Assembly: GCF_000499845.2 (NCBI RefSeq)
Contig: NC_023749.2
Coordinates: forward strand, 34,058,017 to 34,122,016
Length of the DNA: 64,000 nt
Reading direction: 5' to 3'
Source: Phaseolus vulgaris
Lineage: Eukaryota; Streptophyta; Magnoliopsida; Fabales; Fabaceae
Part shown: positions 30,431 to 42,526 of the stretch, one piece after another
How the letters are laid out: the number at the start of each line of letters is the position of its first letter
Position numbering within the stretch: the first letter of the stretch is position 1
Program-made: the position numbers and the translations under genes
Notes under the pieces: generated by a model
The model's input: the letters and a program-made list of their open reading frames with translations, nothing else
Told to the model about the DNA's origin: nothing
The model's database searches: none

Positions 30431-31440
30431 TCATCTATGTCTCCGCACCAATCTGTCAGAGTAACCCACCAACTTGTAATCTTCTGCTTTTGAGTAGAAC
30501 AATCCGAGTGATACAGTACCTTGGATGTACCGTAGGACTCGCTTCAAAGCCTTCCAATATGAGTAAATCGGTTCCTCCATGAATCGACTTATGATGCCGA
30601 CACTTAATGAAAGATCCGGTCTCGTGCATGTGAGATAACGAAGGCTTCCTACCAAACTCCGGTATCTACTTGCATCGAAACGTTCTCCTCCATCAAACTT
30701 TGAGAGTTTCGCACCTGGTTCCATTGGTATTGATACTGGGTTGCAATTTTCCATCTTGTACTTCTTCAAAATCTCTTTTGCATATGTCTCCTGTGATACA
30801 AAAATACCTGTCTTTTCTTGTCTAAACTCCAAACCAAGGAAAAACTTCATCAATCCCAAATCTGTCATCTCAAATTCCCGTCTTATTGTGCCCTTAAATT
30901 CTTCTACCATCTCATTATTGTTACCCATAAAAATGAGATCATCAACATAAAGAGCAACAAATATCATGTTACCTCCATCGTTCTTTGTGTAAAGAGCATG
31001 CTCGTAAGGACATTGCTTGAACCCGTTCTCCTTGAAGTATGTATAGATACGAGTATTCCATGCCCGCGGTGCTTGCTTCAACCCGTAAAATGCCTTCTTT
31101 AATTTTAGCACCTTCTTCTCCTCTCCGATTTTCATGTACCCGGGTGGTTGTTCGATGTAGACTTCTTCTTCAAGCACACCATTCAAGAATGCCGACTTGA
31201 CATCCATTTGAAATATCGTCCATTTAAATTGAGCCGCTTGGGAAATGAGCAATCGAATTGTCTCCATTCTTACAACGGGAGCAAACACCTCATCGTAGTC
31301 AATTCCCTCCTTTTGTTTGTATCCCTTTGCAATGAGTCGCGCCTTGTACCTCTCTATCTCACCTTGAGCATTCATCTTTTTCTTGAATACCCACTTCACA
31401 CCAATGGGTTGACTTCCCTCTGGCAATTCTGTTAGCTCCC
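30431..31440 (-). pseudogene. copia-2 reverse transcriptase
   Basis: A 331-codon open stretch contains KARLIAKGYKQKEGIDYDEV, FAPVVRMETIRLL, QMDVKSAFLNG, YGLKQAPRAW and the YVDD box (LYVDDLIFMG), then the thumb and connection to KLVGYSD. The open frame is long, so this domain is well preserved. A stop upstream, near 31450, separates it from integrase. Confidence 0.92.
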
Positions 31441-31501
31441 ATGTGTTGTTTCAGTCAATCGCTTTAATATCCTCATCCATGGCAGTTTGCAACTTCTTGT
31501 C

Positions 31502-32770
31502 TCACACCGCCTCTTCAAAGCTGATATTTTCTACATCTGCCAAAAGACATACAAGGTGTACCTCATTTGTCGAATCATACAAATCATGCAAACTTCGAAT
31601 TTTAGGTTGTCGTGGTTCATCTTCATCATCGGTTGTTTCGGAATTTATACTTGTCGGTGCAACTATTGATGATTCTCCAACATCAATCATAACCTCTGAA
31701 GAATTGTTCCAATCCCACTTGCTTGTTTCATTTATTCGCACATCATGACTCACTATCACCTTCTTGCTTATCGGGTTAAAGAGCTTGTATCCTTTTGTCT
31801 TCTCATCATACCCAATAAAAACATACCTTTTGCTTTTGTCTTCGAGCTTCGTTCTTCGTTGATCTGGTACGTGTGCATAAGCCACACTACAAAACACTTT
31901 GAAATGAGAAACTGTTGGCTTTTGTCCGCTCCATGCCTCTTGTGGTGTTTGATGATCTAACTTCACATGTGGACATCGATTTTGCACACAGATGGCACAT
32001 TGCACAACTTTCGCCCAAAATTCCTTTGGCATGTTTTTGCTCTTAAGCATTGATCGAACCATGTCGACAATGGTCCGGTTCTTCCTCTCAGCCACACCAT
32101 TTTGTTGAGGAGTGTATGGTGCAGTTAGAAATTGCCTTATGCCTTGCTCCTCGCAATACTCCATGAAAGTTGTTGAAGTATACTCGCCACCTCTATCAGA
32201 TCGTACAACTTTGATCTGTTTATCAGTTGCCCTTTCCATCATCACCTTGAACTTTTTGAACACCTCAAATGCCTCGGATTTTTCCTTCAGAAAATAAACC
32301 CAAGTCTTTCGTGAGAAATCATCGATAAAGGTAATGAAATACCTTTTACCGCCGAAGGATTCTGGAGTAATTGGTCCACATATGTCGGTATGAATCAATT
32401 CGAGAGGTTGCTTAGCCCAATATTGAGCCTTCTTTGGAAACGAGGTTCTCATATGCTTGCTAAGCACACATTCTTCACAAAATTTTCCCTCGTAGTCCAT
32501 GTTCGGTAGCCCGTGCACCATATTCTTCTTCGCTAACTCTTTTAGACCACCATGATTGAGGTGACCAAAACGGAGATGCCACAGTGATGCCTTATCTTCT
32601 ATGTTGACTTGCAAACATTTTTCTCGTATGCTTCTCAAATTAAGCATGTACATCCGATTTCTTGCCATCTCGATTTGAGCAACCAAACGCCCTTGCTTGT
32701 TCTTCAAGTGTAGTAGCCGATCTTTCAAAAAAATCGAGTAACCTTTCTCCGTGAGTTGCCCCATACTCAA
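31502..32770 (-). pseudogene. copia-2 integrase
   Basis: The 422-codon open stretch starts with a gag-pre-integrase part (LWHLRFGHLNHGGLKEL), a zinc-binding CEECVLSKH, then the DDE core: HTDICGP, VVRSDRGGEY and NGVAERKN. It ends in a linker with acidic text. Stops and frame changes lie at both ends only. Confidence 0.92.
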
Positions 32771-33113
32771 AATGTTGGTCTTGAGGTCTGGTACGTAATA
32801 AACATCTTGGAGTGACCCAATTAAGCCATCCTTTTGTAAGTAGCAAACGTACCTCGCCCTTTGACCTCCACCTTTGATGCATCTCCAAATGACGCATGAC
32901 CATCTTCAATCATTTGCATATCTTTGAATAGGTACTCATGACCGCACATATGGTTGCTTGCTCCTGAGTCGAGGTACCACAGAGTGTCACTATTAATGTT
33001 GACTTCATCTTGAGCCATCAAGAGAACACCTTCATTCGTTTCGACTTTCATGGCTAGGTTGGTTGTTTCTTCTATCTTTATATCAGCTCGACAATTTTTT
33101 GCAAAATGCCCCA
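32771..33113 (-). pseudogene. copia-2 second gag knuckle and protease
   Basis: GHFAKNC completes the second zinc knuckle, interrupted at 33118 by the nested gypsy. The protease active site LDSGASNHM is intact. A frame change near 32830 separates it from integrase. Confidence 0.85.
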
Positions 33114-33118
33114 CTTTA

Positions 33119-34104
33119 TGATGAAAATGAAGATGAAAAAGAGGCCAACATTCAAGAAGAAGAAGACGAAACTCATGGAGAAGCCCAAACCCACTCCAAT
33201 CAAAGAATCACTAGGAGCATGGCTAGATCATTGGGAAGATATTGCTAAATGAAATCTCTCTTTGTAATATCTCTTGTATTAAATTGTAAATAGGATAGGA
33301 TAGCCTTAGGGAAGTGCCTAAATAGGAAAACAAAAGAAACTATGCATGTAAAGGCACTTTTAGTCACTAGTTACTTAGAAATGGCTAGGAAGGTCACCAT
33401 TTGGCCTAGTTAGGCGCCTTTTGTTCATAGAAGGAACTTGAAGGAGCCTTTCCTTCCTTCCTTACCTAGAGGGCCGGTCATCTCTCACCTTATAAAAGGA
33501 GAGCCTTGCCTCATTGTAAAACAAGTTGAAATTGAAAGTAATGAAATTCTAGTGAATTTTAGAGAAAGTTGTGAGGCTTGACTCTTCTTCTCTCCTTAGT
33601 CTCATCTTGTGAGCTCTTGGGACTCTCAAGTGGCGGCACCACCCACTCATCTTGGAGCAAACCACCCTTCAAGTGGCGTGAAGATCCTCCCTTGGTCTAC
33701 AACCCCATAAGTCACTTTTTCCATCTTCCGTTTTCTTCCATTTTTGTGTTTCTTGCTTGTGTTTTCTATTCCATTCGGTGGAATCTGTTCTTTGTTGTTT
33801 TCCCTTTCATTTTCTGCACTTTATTTCTCCTTTAAGCAGTGCAGTTTGGTTGTTTCCTTGCTGTTCTTGGTTCGTCCCATTTTGGTAATTACATGTGATA
33901 ATCTTGTTGTTTTCAAGTTCTTTTCCATGGGTTATGTTGTTTAACTTGTTTCAATCGGTAGTTCTTTGTATGCTGCGTTAATTTATGTTCTTGGCACGGT
34001 TCTTGTGTTCCTTGAGCTGTTCTTGAGTAGTTCTTGGGTTTTACTTGCTGTTTTAGAGTTACCCATTCATTCTATATCCATATCATGTTATTGGAATCGC
34101 ATCA
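33119..34104 (+). repeat. gypsy-3 5' LTR with an embedded coding tail
   Basis: It runs from TGATGAAAATG to GGAATCGCATCA and is followed by GCGGTATCATGAG, a worn methionine-type primer site. Its first 129 bp are open and read as an acidic tail ending QRITRSMARSLGRYC before TAA 33246-33248. That tail resembles the C-terminus of chromovirus polyproteins, so pol probably ended inside the 3' LTR. A TTATAAAAGG box at 33491 is a likely promoter. Confidence 0.82.
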
Positions 34105-35334
34105 TGCGGTATCATGAGTCTTAGGTTTGTTCTTGTGTGTGTTTGAGTTGTTTTGGCACTTTTAATTCAAGAACTTTACATTCTTGTCTTTACCCTTCTG
34201 TTTTATGTTTATTTTTTGACTATTTCTTGCTGTTTTCTTGTTCTTATTACATTGTGTTTGTGTCATTTTGATTTTTGAATCCTTATTAGTTTTGTCAAAG
34301 TCATGTTTCTCCAAAATGTTATCAATTCTATTTAGTCCTTTTGTTGATAATTTTGGTTTCTTGATTTTGTGTTGAGTACAGATTTATGTGTTTGTTTTCT
34401 TGATCCTTTGGTGCTTTTTCTTTTTAGTTTTGAGTTCATACTTGTGTAATAGACCTATACAAATTCTTAAACATCACTTCTATTATGTCTTTTGAAGTTC
34501 TTAATTCTGTTTTTCATTCCAGTTAGGTTTCCTCTGTTTTCTTGAAAACGTGCTGACTATTTCGATTTATTGAAATTTCTTTGCTTACTGGAAATTTCTG
34601 AAATTCTGGATTTGAGTTCTTCAAAGTGTTATAAAAAAGTAGAAAAAAGAAGTACATCAAAATTCCATGTACAAAAAAAATGATAAATGAAATACGTCCA
34701 ATGTGTAATTCTGGCGAAAAAAATACGGTAATCTGGCAATGATTTTGCAAAATTTATCACAATTAATTGGCTTACTGTTTTTGTGTAATTTCAGTGCCAT
34801 TGTTGAGATAAGATCTTGAACTTTCTGTGGTTTAAAATTCATAATCCAGTTTGCATTATACAGTTCCAGATAAATCTATAAAGTCACGCACAGTTTATAA
34901 AAAAATTCCAGTAGTTCTTTTTTTTTCTTCATCTATTCTAGTGCTTTTCTCTAGGTTTCTTTTGTGTGTCATCCTTTAATTGAGTACCTTATTTTTCTTG
35001 CTTGTCTTTTTTTCACTATTCTTTGAGTTTGTCATATATCTTGTATTCCTTTTTCTATAGCCTTTCTTGTTTACACCTTTTCTTGCTTGTCTTTTATTGT
35101 TCTTTAAGTTTTGTGGTGGATGCACTTGGATAAAGTGGGTGAGTGCTTTGACATATTTCACTTGAGAATCACCAAACCACAAGATTAACTTGGAAGAGAA
35201 TTGAATTCTTTTTGGAGTGGATTGAGTGCAAATTTTGTCACAAAACCGCAAACATCTTTGCCATTTTTCACTTGTTTTACTAACTTTGTTTTCTCTTAAT
35301 TGTTTGTTCATTTGTGTACTGTTTTGTTATTAAA
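34105..35334 (+). other. gypsy-3 primer site and leader
   Basis: The worn primer-binding site sits at 34105-34117. The rest is T-rich leader with no credible ORF. Confidence 0.65.
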
Positions 35335-36834
35335 ATGGAGCATTATTCAAGTAGTGGTTCATCCGAGTCTAACTCTGCACCAAAAGCATACATTAAAGAT
35401 GAATTGAAGGATGCCAAAAAGACCATTGCACAAAAAGATGAAGCCATAAGACAATTAGAAGCAAGGTTGCAAAGGCTTGAAGAAAATCATGCCACATCCA
35501 ACAATTCTGCACATGGAAGGCGCCATTCACATAGAAGTCCTTCAAGAGGCGCTTCTAATCACCTTGGCCATGAAGAAGAATCAGATGGAGGACGATACCA
35601 CCAAACTCACCAACACCACCGCCATCATCATAGAGAAAGAAGGCACCATGAAGAAAGGAGGCACCATGAAGAAAAACCTTACTTACCCTATGTAAAATTA
35701 CCTACCTTTAGTGGGGAAAGACATCCTAATGTGTACTTAGGATGGGAAGCAAAATGTGAGCAAATTTTTGATGTATATAAGGTCAAAGAAGACCAAAGGG
35801 TACATCTAACCACTATAGAATTTCTAGACTATGCTTTACAATGGTGGCATAAGACACTCATGGACATTGGACTTAGAAGGAGGCCTCACGTGGACTCCTG
35901 GGATGCTTTAAAAAAATGTATGCGCGATAGGTTCGTTCCACCACACTTTAGGAAAGACCTAATGTTGAAGCTCCAATGGCTTCACCAAGGCATGCTAAGT
36001 GTGGATAGTTATTTCAAGGAATTAGAGACGCTTATGCTTAAAATAAATTTGGATGAAAGTGAGGTAGCAAAGATTGCTAGATTTATAAGTGGTCTTAGAA
36101 GGGATATACAAGATGTTGTAGAAATTCAAGAGTATTCATCTTTACAAACCTTAGTTCACCTTGCCATCAAGATTGAAAATCAAATTGCAAGGAAAATGGC
36201 TTTCAAAAATTCTACTCATGTTTGTTACTACAACAACTCTTGGAAAAATAAAAACAAATCTTTTTCAAAGTTCCCTTCTAAAGATTCATCTTCTAAAGCT
36301 ATGGATTCTAAGCCTTCCACTTCTAATCATAAATCACCAACCAAATCCTCAAGTAAAAAGTGTTTTAAATGTTTAGGATATGCTCACATAGCGGCTAATT
36401 GTCCTTCTAAAAGAAATATGATGATAAATGTTAATGGGGAAGTGGTGAGTGAACATGAATCCGCAAACTCTAGATCATCCACACCTCCTAGGACTCCAAG
36501 TGAGTATGAGAGCGAAAGTCCACATGAAGGTGACTTATTGATGATAAGGCGAATGCTGGGAACAATTCCAAAATCATTGGATGATACCCAAAGAGAAAAT
36601 ATTTTTCACACCTGCTGTCTTATCACCAACAAGTTATGTTCCTTGATTATTGATGGGGGTAGTTGCACTAATGTGGCTAGTACAAGAGTTATGGAGAAGT
36701 TAGCCTTACCCACTATTTCTCATACCAAGCCTTATAAATTGCAATGGCTTAGTACCGAAGGTGAAATCATGGTTAACAAACAAGTCCTCATTAACTTTGC
36801 AATAGGAAAGTATAAAGATGAGGTTTTATGTGAT
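35335..36834 (+). pseudogene. gypsy-3 gag and start of protease
   Basis: The ATG at 35335 opens 500 codons: a coiled coil (about residues 18-45), a His-rich linker, a retrotransposon gag domain (LPTFSGERHPNVYLGWEAKC...), a CX2CX4HX4C zinc knuckle at 36361-36402 (CFKCLGYAHIAANC), and a protease active site (LIIDGGSCTNVAS). It is fully open until the CACTA terminus at 36835 cuts it. This part looks little decayed. Confidence 0.9.
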
Positions 36835-37790
36835 CACTACAAAAAACAGTGTACATTGTGGCGGTTATTTTCGTATATTATGGCGGTTTCCCAAATCGCC
36901 ATAGAACTGGCTGCCACAAAGTTTAATGTGGCGGTTTTACCCTACCCGCCGCAACACCCACCACTTTAAACATAATGTAAGTAGTGACGGTTTTTATATG
37001 TAAGTAGTGTCAGTTATAATTGTCGCAATTTACATTCATTGAAGAAGATTCTGGTGTCATAGTATACGTAAGTAGTGTCAGTTATAACTGTCGCAATTTA
37101 CATTCATTGAAGAAGATTCTGATGTCATAATATACGTAAGTAGTGTCAGTTATAAGTGTCACAATTACATTCATTGAAGAAGATTCTGACGTCATAATAT
37201 ACGTAAATAGTGACATTTTTAACTAACGTAATTTTAATTCTGAATAAATAAAATTTAACCACCACTTTTTAATAATCTGTTTTATACAATTATAAAATTT
37301 AACCACCACTTTTTCATAATAAAATAAAATAATGTATAAAGTTATAATCATCCATTCTTTTCATTGAAAATATAAACACACATAATAATGTCCAAAAATT
37401 TATATGTAATTGAAAATTAAAACACATAAAAAGTTCATACATCCCTAATCAAGTTTAAAATTACAACACATAATTGTTCAAAAGTTCATACATCCCTAAT
37501 CAAGTTTAAAATTAAAACACACATCCCTAATCAATTTTGCTTCCAGCACTTGATCCTATTACTTGATTAGGTGAATGAGCACCACTTCCATAATCTGATG
37601 CCTGAAATAAATAATTTTAAGTTAATGAATGTGTATGTTTATAATTATAAAATAAAAGACACCAATAAATATTTAAATATATTAATATCTCATTGGTGGA
37701 TGCATGTTACACTTTATCCTTCACCATGCAAATACCAAGTTTTGTAGTTCTGAGGGAAAGCTGTACATGTTAAGTGTTCTTGAACTACAT
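36835..37790 (-). mobile_element. CACTA transposon fragment with transposase remnants
   Basis: The terminus CACTACAAAAAACAG lies at 36835. Subterminal repeats of 68 bp follow (37001-37203). On minus, near 37790-37700, the text reads VQEHLTCTAF and NYKTWYLHGEG, the end of a Transpos_assoc-type domain found at the N-terminus of plant CACTA transposases. A small final exon after an ATTTATTTCAG acceptor (37600) reads ASDYGSGAHSPNQVIG and ends at TAG. The other terminus is missing, fused directly to gypsy LTR sequence. Confidence 0.7.
37001..37203. repeat. 68-bp subterminal tandem repeat of the CACTA fragment
   Basis: Units starting TAAGTAGTGTCAGTTATAA begin at 37001, 37069 and 37137. A fourth start is at 37204. 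Each contains CATTCATTGAAGAAGATTCT. They differ by a few bases. Confidence 0.85.
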
Positions 37791-38052
37791 CCATTGTTTC
37801 CTTGCTGTTCTTGGTTCGTCCCATTTTGGTATCAAATTACATGTGATCATCTTGTTGTTTTCAAGTTCCTTTCCATGGGTTATGTTGTTTAGCTTGTTTC
37901 AATCAATAGTTCTTTGTATGCTGCGTTAATTTCTATTCTTGGCACGGTTCTTGTGTTCCTTGAACTGTTCTTGAGTAGTTCTTGGGTTTTACTTGCTGTT
38001 TTAGAGTTACCCATTCATTCTATATCCATATCATGTTATTGGAATCACATCA
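37791..38052 (+). repeat. gypsy-3 3' LTR, last part only
   Basis: It matches 33845-34104, from TTGTTTCCTTGCTG to CACATCA, with a handful of differences. Confidence 0.85.
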
Positions 38053-39000
38053 CTTTACCACAATTGTAACATTTGTCAGAGTTACAATCCTTCGCATAGT
38101 GACCATATTTTTGACATTTGTAGCACTCGATGTTGGAATAATTCGATCGGCCGCCTATTCCTCTACCACGTCCTCTTCCACGCCAATTTGGTTGGCTCAA
38201 CTGTTCCTTCTCCTTATAGTACCCTTCATGGTTGTTGCCTTTTCCACCACGACTGTTTCCACGACTTCCACGACCACGCCCTCTATTTTGAGAATTTTGA
38301 TGATAGAGTACCTTTTCGTCTTTGATTGACGCCTTGGTTTGAAGTGCTTGCTCGAGTGTTTCCTCCTTCTTCTTCTTCTTTCGTTGCTCGTGTGCCTCGA
38401 GAGAACCGGCAAGCTCGTCGACTGTGAGCGTCGTTAGGTCCTTTGACTCTTCTATTGCGCAAACAATACTCTCAAAATTGTCAGTTAATGTTCTCAAAAT
38501 CTTCTCCACAACTCATGCATCGGTCAACTTTTCACCATTTTGGTTAAGTTGATTCACCACAGTCTGTACACGCGTAATGTAGTCAGATACACTTTCCGAC
38601 TCCATCATCTTCATGCTCTCCAACTCGCCACGAAGAGTTTGTAGACGCACTTGCTTAACTCGGTCGGCTCCTTTCAACACCTTTTTTAAGATGTCTCACA
38701 CTTCTTTTGAAGTAGTTGCACTGACAATCTTCTCAAAGCCCGACTCATCAACCGCTCGGAACAACATGTATAGTGCCGCCTTATCCCTTGATCACATCTC
38801 TTTCAACACTTTGGTTTGAGCCACCGTATAACCCGTGGTATTTGTTGGTTCTTCGAAACCTTCTTCGACCACATCCCATGTATCTTGAGAACCGAGAAGA
38901 GCTTTCATTTGAATGCTCCAATTATCATATGTGATGTGATTCCAATAGCGATATAGAGAAAGGTTCTTGACCTTCTTAGGAATCACCTTGAGTTGGACAT
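38053..39000 (-). pseudogene. copia-2 gag
   Basis: Read on minus from about 39000, it gives YDNWSIQMKALLGSQDTWDV, then RVKQVRLQTLRGELESMKMM, an Arg/Gly-rich tract and the first zinc knuckle ([14 protein letters not shown]). The second knuckle is split after CYNCGKV by gypsy-3. TGA stops near 38794, 38695 and 38513 interrupt the frame. Confidence 0.85.
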
Positions 39001-39991
39001 TATAGAGGCACTTTTCTTAGAGTTGGATCATTGTTCTAAGACAAGAACTCACCAAAAACTAGCACCAAATCCCAAACTCATTTGGATGAACCAATTTTAG
39101 TCAAATTGAACCGAACAAAAGAGTAAGAAAAGCAAAGGAACAAGATGAATGGACAGAATTATAAAACTGCCGAACCAAAATACTCATAAAAACAGCAAGA
39201 ACACCAAACCAAACAAAAGAACACAAGCTAACAAAAACAAATGAAAGAGGAGAAAGGAAGGAGAGAAGAAATGCTCTTGAAGATGGAAGGAGGATGGATG
39301 ATCTCGCCACTAGAAGTGTGGAATGCTCTTAGATGAGAGTGATGCCGCCACTTGAGGACTCCATTGATCCATCAAGATAAGACTAGAGAAGAAGGCTCAA
39401 AGCTCTCCAAAGTTCACTCAAAATTTGAGTAGAGTTTTCTTAGATTAATTCCAATCTGAATTTTACAAAGGAAGCACCTCTATTTATAGCCTAAGGTGCT
39501 GAAAAATAGGTGGGAAATTTCAAATAAACTCAATTGAAATTCCCACCAAAAACAAGTCACATGGGAGGTGTGACCTTTTTCTACTATGACACCTCCCAAA
39601 AACTACACCTACACCACTCTCCTAAGTCACATGGACAATGTGACTTTATTTTACATTTTCACTTACCTTTATTTAATAACCACACCTCCTAAAACTATAC
39701 AAGAGTATTTCAAAGCTTGGCCTTGCCCCTCATGGGATGGACTTGGGCTCTTTGGGCTTTGGCCTTCTTGGGCTTGGGCTTGGGCTTTGGGCTTGGGCCT
39801 CATCTTTATTTTATGTCTTCTTTTAATCTTGAGAAGACTAGAAGGAAGAACTTCAAATGTGAGGGTGGATGTCCTCTTCCTCCATTAATAAAAGCCTCCT
39901 TTATTTGATTCTCATCAATATGTGGTCGCCTTTGTTAACCGTGGTAGCGGTATTTGACCCATCACATTTGCCATTGGCTCTGATACCAAAT
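39001..39991 (-). other. copia-2 leader between primer site and gag
   Basis: After the primer-binding site there is no ORF I would call real. Short runs such as repeated TTGGGC words occur at 39745-39800. Confidence 0.5.
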
Positions 39992-40244
39992 TGTAAAACA
40001 AGCAATCACTCACACTTGAATTTTCTCTCTACATAAAACATTCTTCTTTGAATTTCTCTCTATTGTATTTCTTTTTGTGGTGCATATTACAACTGAGAGA
40101 GCATCCTATTTATAGGCTTTAGGAAGCTCTTCTAGAAAAATCTTCATTATGGCCTTAAAACCCCACTAACAACATAATTAAAATCCCACTCACAACTTTT
40201 GACCTTTTACATATTCCACAAATTACATTAAATTTTATTCAACA
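39992..40244 (-). repeat. copia-2 5' LTR
   Basis: It matches the 3' LTR except for the missing internal segment. Its minus-strand end ...GTTTTACA is followed by ATT and the primer site at 39988-39976. Confidence 0.88.
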
Positions 40245-40249
40245 CTTCT

Positions 40250-41260
40250 CACAAGAGATCTTAGACGCAATTGTGCCAAAAAACATGACGACGCCTAAGA
40301 TCACTTTCACTGGTGTCGAAGATCCGGACGTCCACCTTGCAGCCTTTGAGGCCCAAACAATGATTCAAGTTGGCACAAATGTCGCACATTGCAAACTATT
40401 CACGGGCACACTCTCAGGCACAACACTGAAGTGGTTTATTGGCCTACCCAACGGCCTTATAACCACTTTTGACCAGTTCTCCACATTGTTTAGGGAATAG
40501 TTCATGGTGAATCAAGCACCACCCACTGTTCCTTTTGACCTCTTTGGGGTGATTCAAAACAAAGGGGAATCTGTGAAGGACTTCCTAAATCGATTTGGAG
40601 TGTTGGTGGTACAACTCCACACCCACGACGAGGGATTGATAGTACATGCCTTTGTGAAGGGGATAAGGTCGGGGCCTTTTAGCAATTCTTTGATAACAAA
40701 TCGACTCAGGACGCTGGTAGAGATCAAGCGGCGAGCAGTCGCCCACATCGAAGCTGAAGAATCGATGAGCACGAAGCGTGGGAGCATGGGCGTAGGGCCA
40801 ACCAAGGCCCAGGAGAACTGTCGTACCCAACCCTTGAGGGTACACGAGACCACAACGGAGAAGAAGCCAGCGCGGAAAAAACCCTATGAGTCCACTGGGA
40901 CCCAATCCAGGGCGAGGTCAAGCACCAACCCGCCTCCCCAGCCTAAATTGAAAATGCCCTATAGGGAGTTACTTGCCATCCCGGCTATTGCGAAAAAATT
41001 GAAGTCCCCACCAAAGACCGATAAGGTCTTGGGACCGAGAAAGAATACTTGGTGTGAGTTCCATAAGGCTTATGGACACGGCGTTGAGCACTGTTTAGCT
41101 TTGCGCTACCAGTTCTCAAGACTGTTGAAGGATGGTTTCATGCATGACTATATGTAGGGAGACCAAGAGGGGACAACAAAAGAAGCACCGACGGGAGAGC
41201 AAAGGCACAAGGTGCCCATCCACGGTGAAATCCATACTATATCTGGAGGGTTCTCTGGAG
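40250..41260 (+). pseudogene. Outer gypsy gag, second part
   Basis: It continues SQEILDAIVPKNMTTPKITF, a retrotransposon gag domain (CKLFTGTLSGTTLKWFIGLP), and a CX2HX4HX4C knuckle (CEFHKAYGHGVEHC). A TAG at 40498-40500 and a TAG at 41155-41157 break it. It is 45-50 percent identical by eye to the gag of the inner gypsy. It is cut at 41265 by copia-3. Confidence 0.88.
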
Positions 41261-41265
41261 GAGAC

Positions 41266-42336
41266 TCTTAGAATATATGGCCTTAAACAAGAGGGGAGTG
41301 AATTGTTTAAAGGGGGTTTTTCAAAACTTTTTCAGGTTCAATGAATATTTTTGTATAAATCCAGAACAAGAATCAAGTTAGCCAAGAACTCAAACAGTTA
41401 AGCAGCAATACACAAAAAAAACAATTAGTTGTTTATATTAGATAAACTATAAAACAGAATTAAAAGAAGTTCAGAGTAAGATAGAATCACACAAAGAACT
41501 TATACTGGTTCACTCTTAAACCAAGAGCTACATCCAGTCCTCAGAATACCACTGGGTAATCCACTAAGCAATCAAACCAGATTACAAACACAAACCACCA
41601 AAGTAGTGACCTTGAACCCTACAAGAAACACACTACCTTTGGCAAACCACACCAAGAGTATTGATCTTGAACACCTCAAGAACACACAATACTCATTGGC
41701 AACACAACACCAGAAATACAGTAGGTTTAGAAAGGATTACACCTGATCATAGTACAATCTGAATTGAATACAATTGCAATCCTATTCCACTCTCTCTTGA
41801 AAATCCAAAGCTTGATGTGAATCTTGAAAATCATAGAATCAAATCTATCAAACTTAATTTCTCAAAGTTGTTTCTTATTTGTTTGAAAAATAAAAAAACC
41901 ATTTATATTTTCCAAAGATTGGTCAAAGCATTTAGTGAAGGAGCGTATTCAGTTAGAAAACAATTAAAACAGATTCACCATTCAGAACAAAATTCTGATA
42001 GGATTTTCAAAGAAACAATCGGTTGAAATCACGAAACAACTGATTGTTTTGGCTTGACAGTTAAGTCAACCAAACCAAAACAGTTTTCAACCTTTTTCAA
42101 AACTCCTAAGAGCAAAACAACCGGTTGATTCGAGAAAACAACAGGTTGTTATTCACTTAGTTGGAAAAACACTTGATTTCAAAAAGGTTTTAAATCACAT
42201 CATTTTTAGATTCAACAAAGGAGTGAATCACACTCTATTCTACCCATATCCCACCCAAACACAGCAGCAACAGTAGCCTTTCATCAAACATCTTGGATTT
42301 GGATTCTTCAAAGCACTTGATCACACATGATCAATA
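41266..42336 (-). repeat. copia-3 3' LTR
   Basis: On plus it begins TCTTAGAATATATGGCCTTA (the outer G of TG changed) and ends GATCAATA. It contains worn versions of the paired palindromes, for example at 42013/42034, still 21 bp apart. Confidence 0.88.
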
Positions 42337-42526
42337 ATCTCCCCCTATTTGATGAAGACAAATCCCTAGTTGTTTGTGTTGATCTTGATTGAATCTGAAA
42401 AAACACCTGCAAAACAAAAAACTATGCAATGCAAAGCATCTCTCATAGCAGATTATAATGGCACATAAACTAGTTTTCTACACAATCATAACAGTAGAAA
42501 AACCAGCCAAAAACCTCAGCTGAAAC
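42337..42526 (-). other. copia-3 internal end: polypurine tract and 3' untranslated part
   Basis: AAATAGGGGGAGAT on minus abuts the LTR. The remainder is non-coding and ends in the GAAAC duplication of the inner gypsy. Confidence 0.75.

Larger units (their letters stand above)
33119..38052 (+). mobile_element. Chromovirus-like Ty3/gypsy element (gypsy-3), pol missing
   Basis: The ends are TGATGAAAATG and CACATCA, and the target duplication is CTTTA (33114-33118 and 38053-38057). A complete 5' LTR (33119-34104), a long leader and gag (35335-36834) remain. Then a CACTA fragment (36835-37790) replaces the pol region and the first three quarters of the 3' LTR. The last 260 bp of the 3' LTR (37791-38052) match the end of the 5' LTR. 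The copy is therefore heavily deleted. Confidence 0.88.
29684..40244 (-). mobile_element. Ty1/copia retrotransposon copia-2
   Basis: The element reads on minus, from the 5' LTR at 40244-39992 to the 3' LTR at 29981-29684. The target duplication is CTTCT (29679-29683 and 40245-40249). The primer site on minus is TGGTATCAGAGCC right after the 5' LTR. Gag, protease, integrase, reverse transcriptase and RNase H follow in copia order. A chromovirus-like gypsy element (33119-38052) sits between the two gag zinc knuckles. Without that insertion the element is about 5.6 kb. Confidence 0.94.

Noticed and set aside
39717..39908. ORF with repeated LGLGLGFGLG text
   Set aside because: It comes from a low-complexity TTGGGC run in the copia-2 leader.
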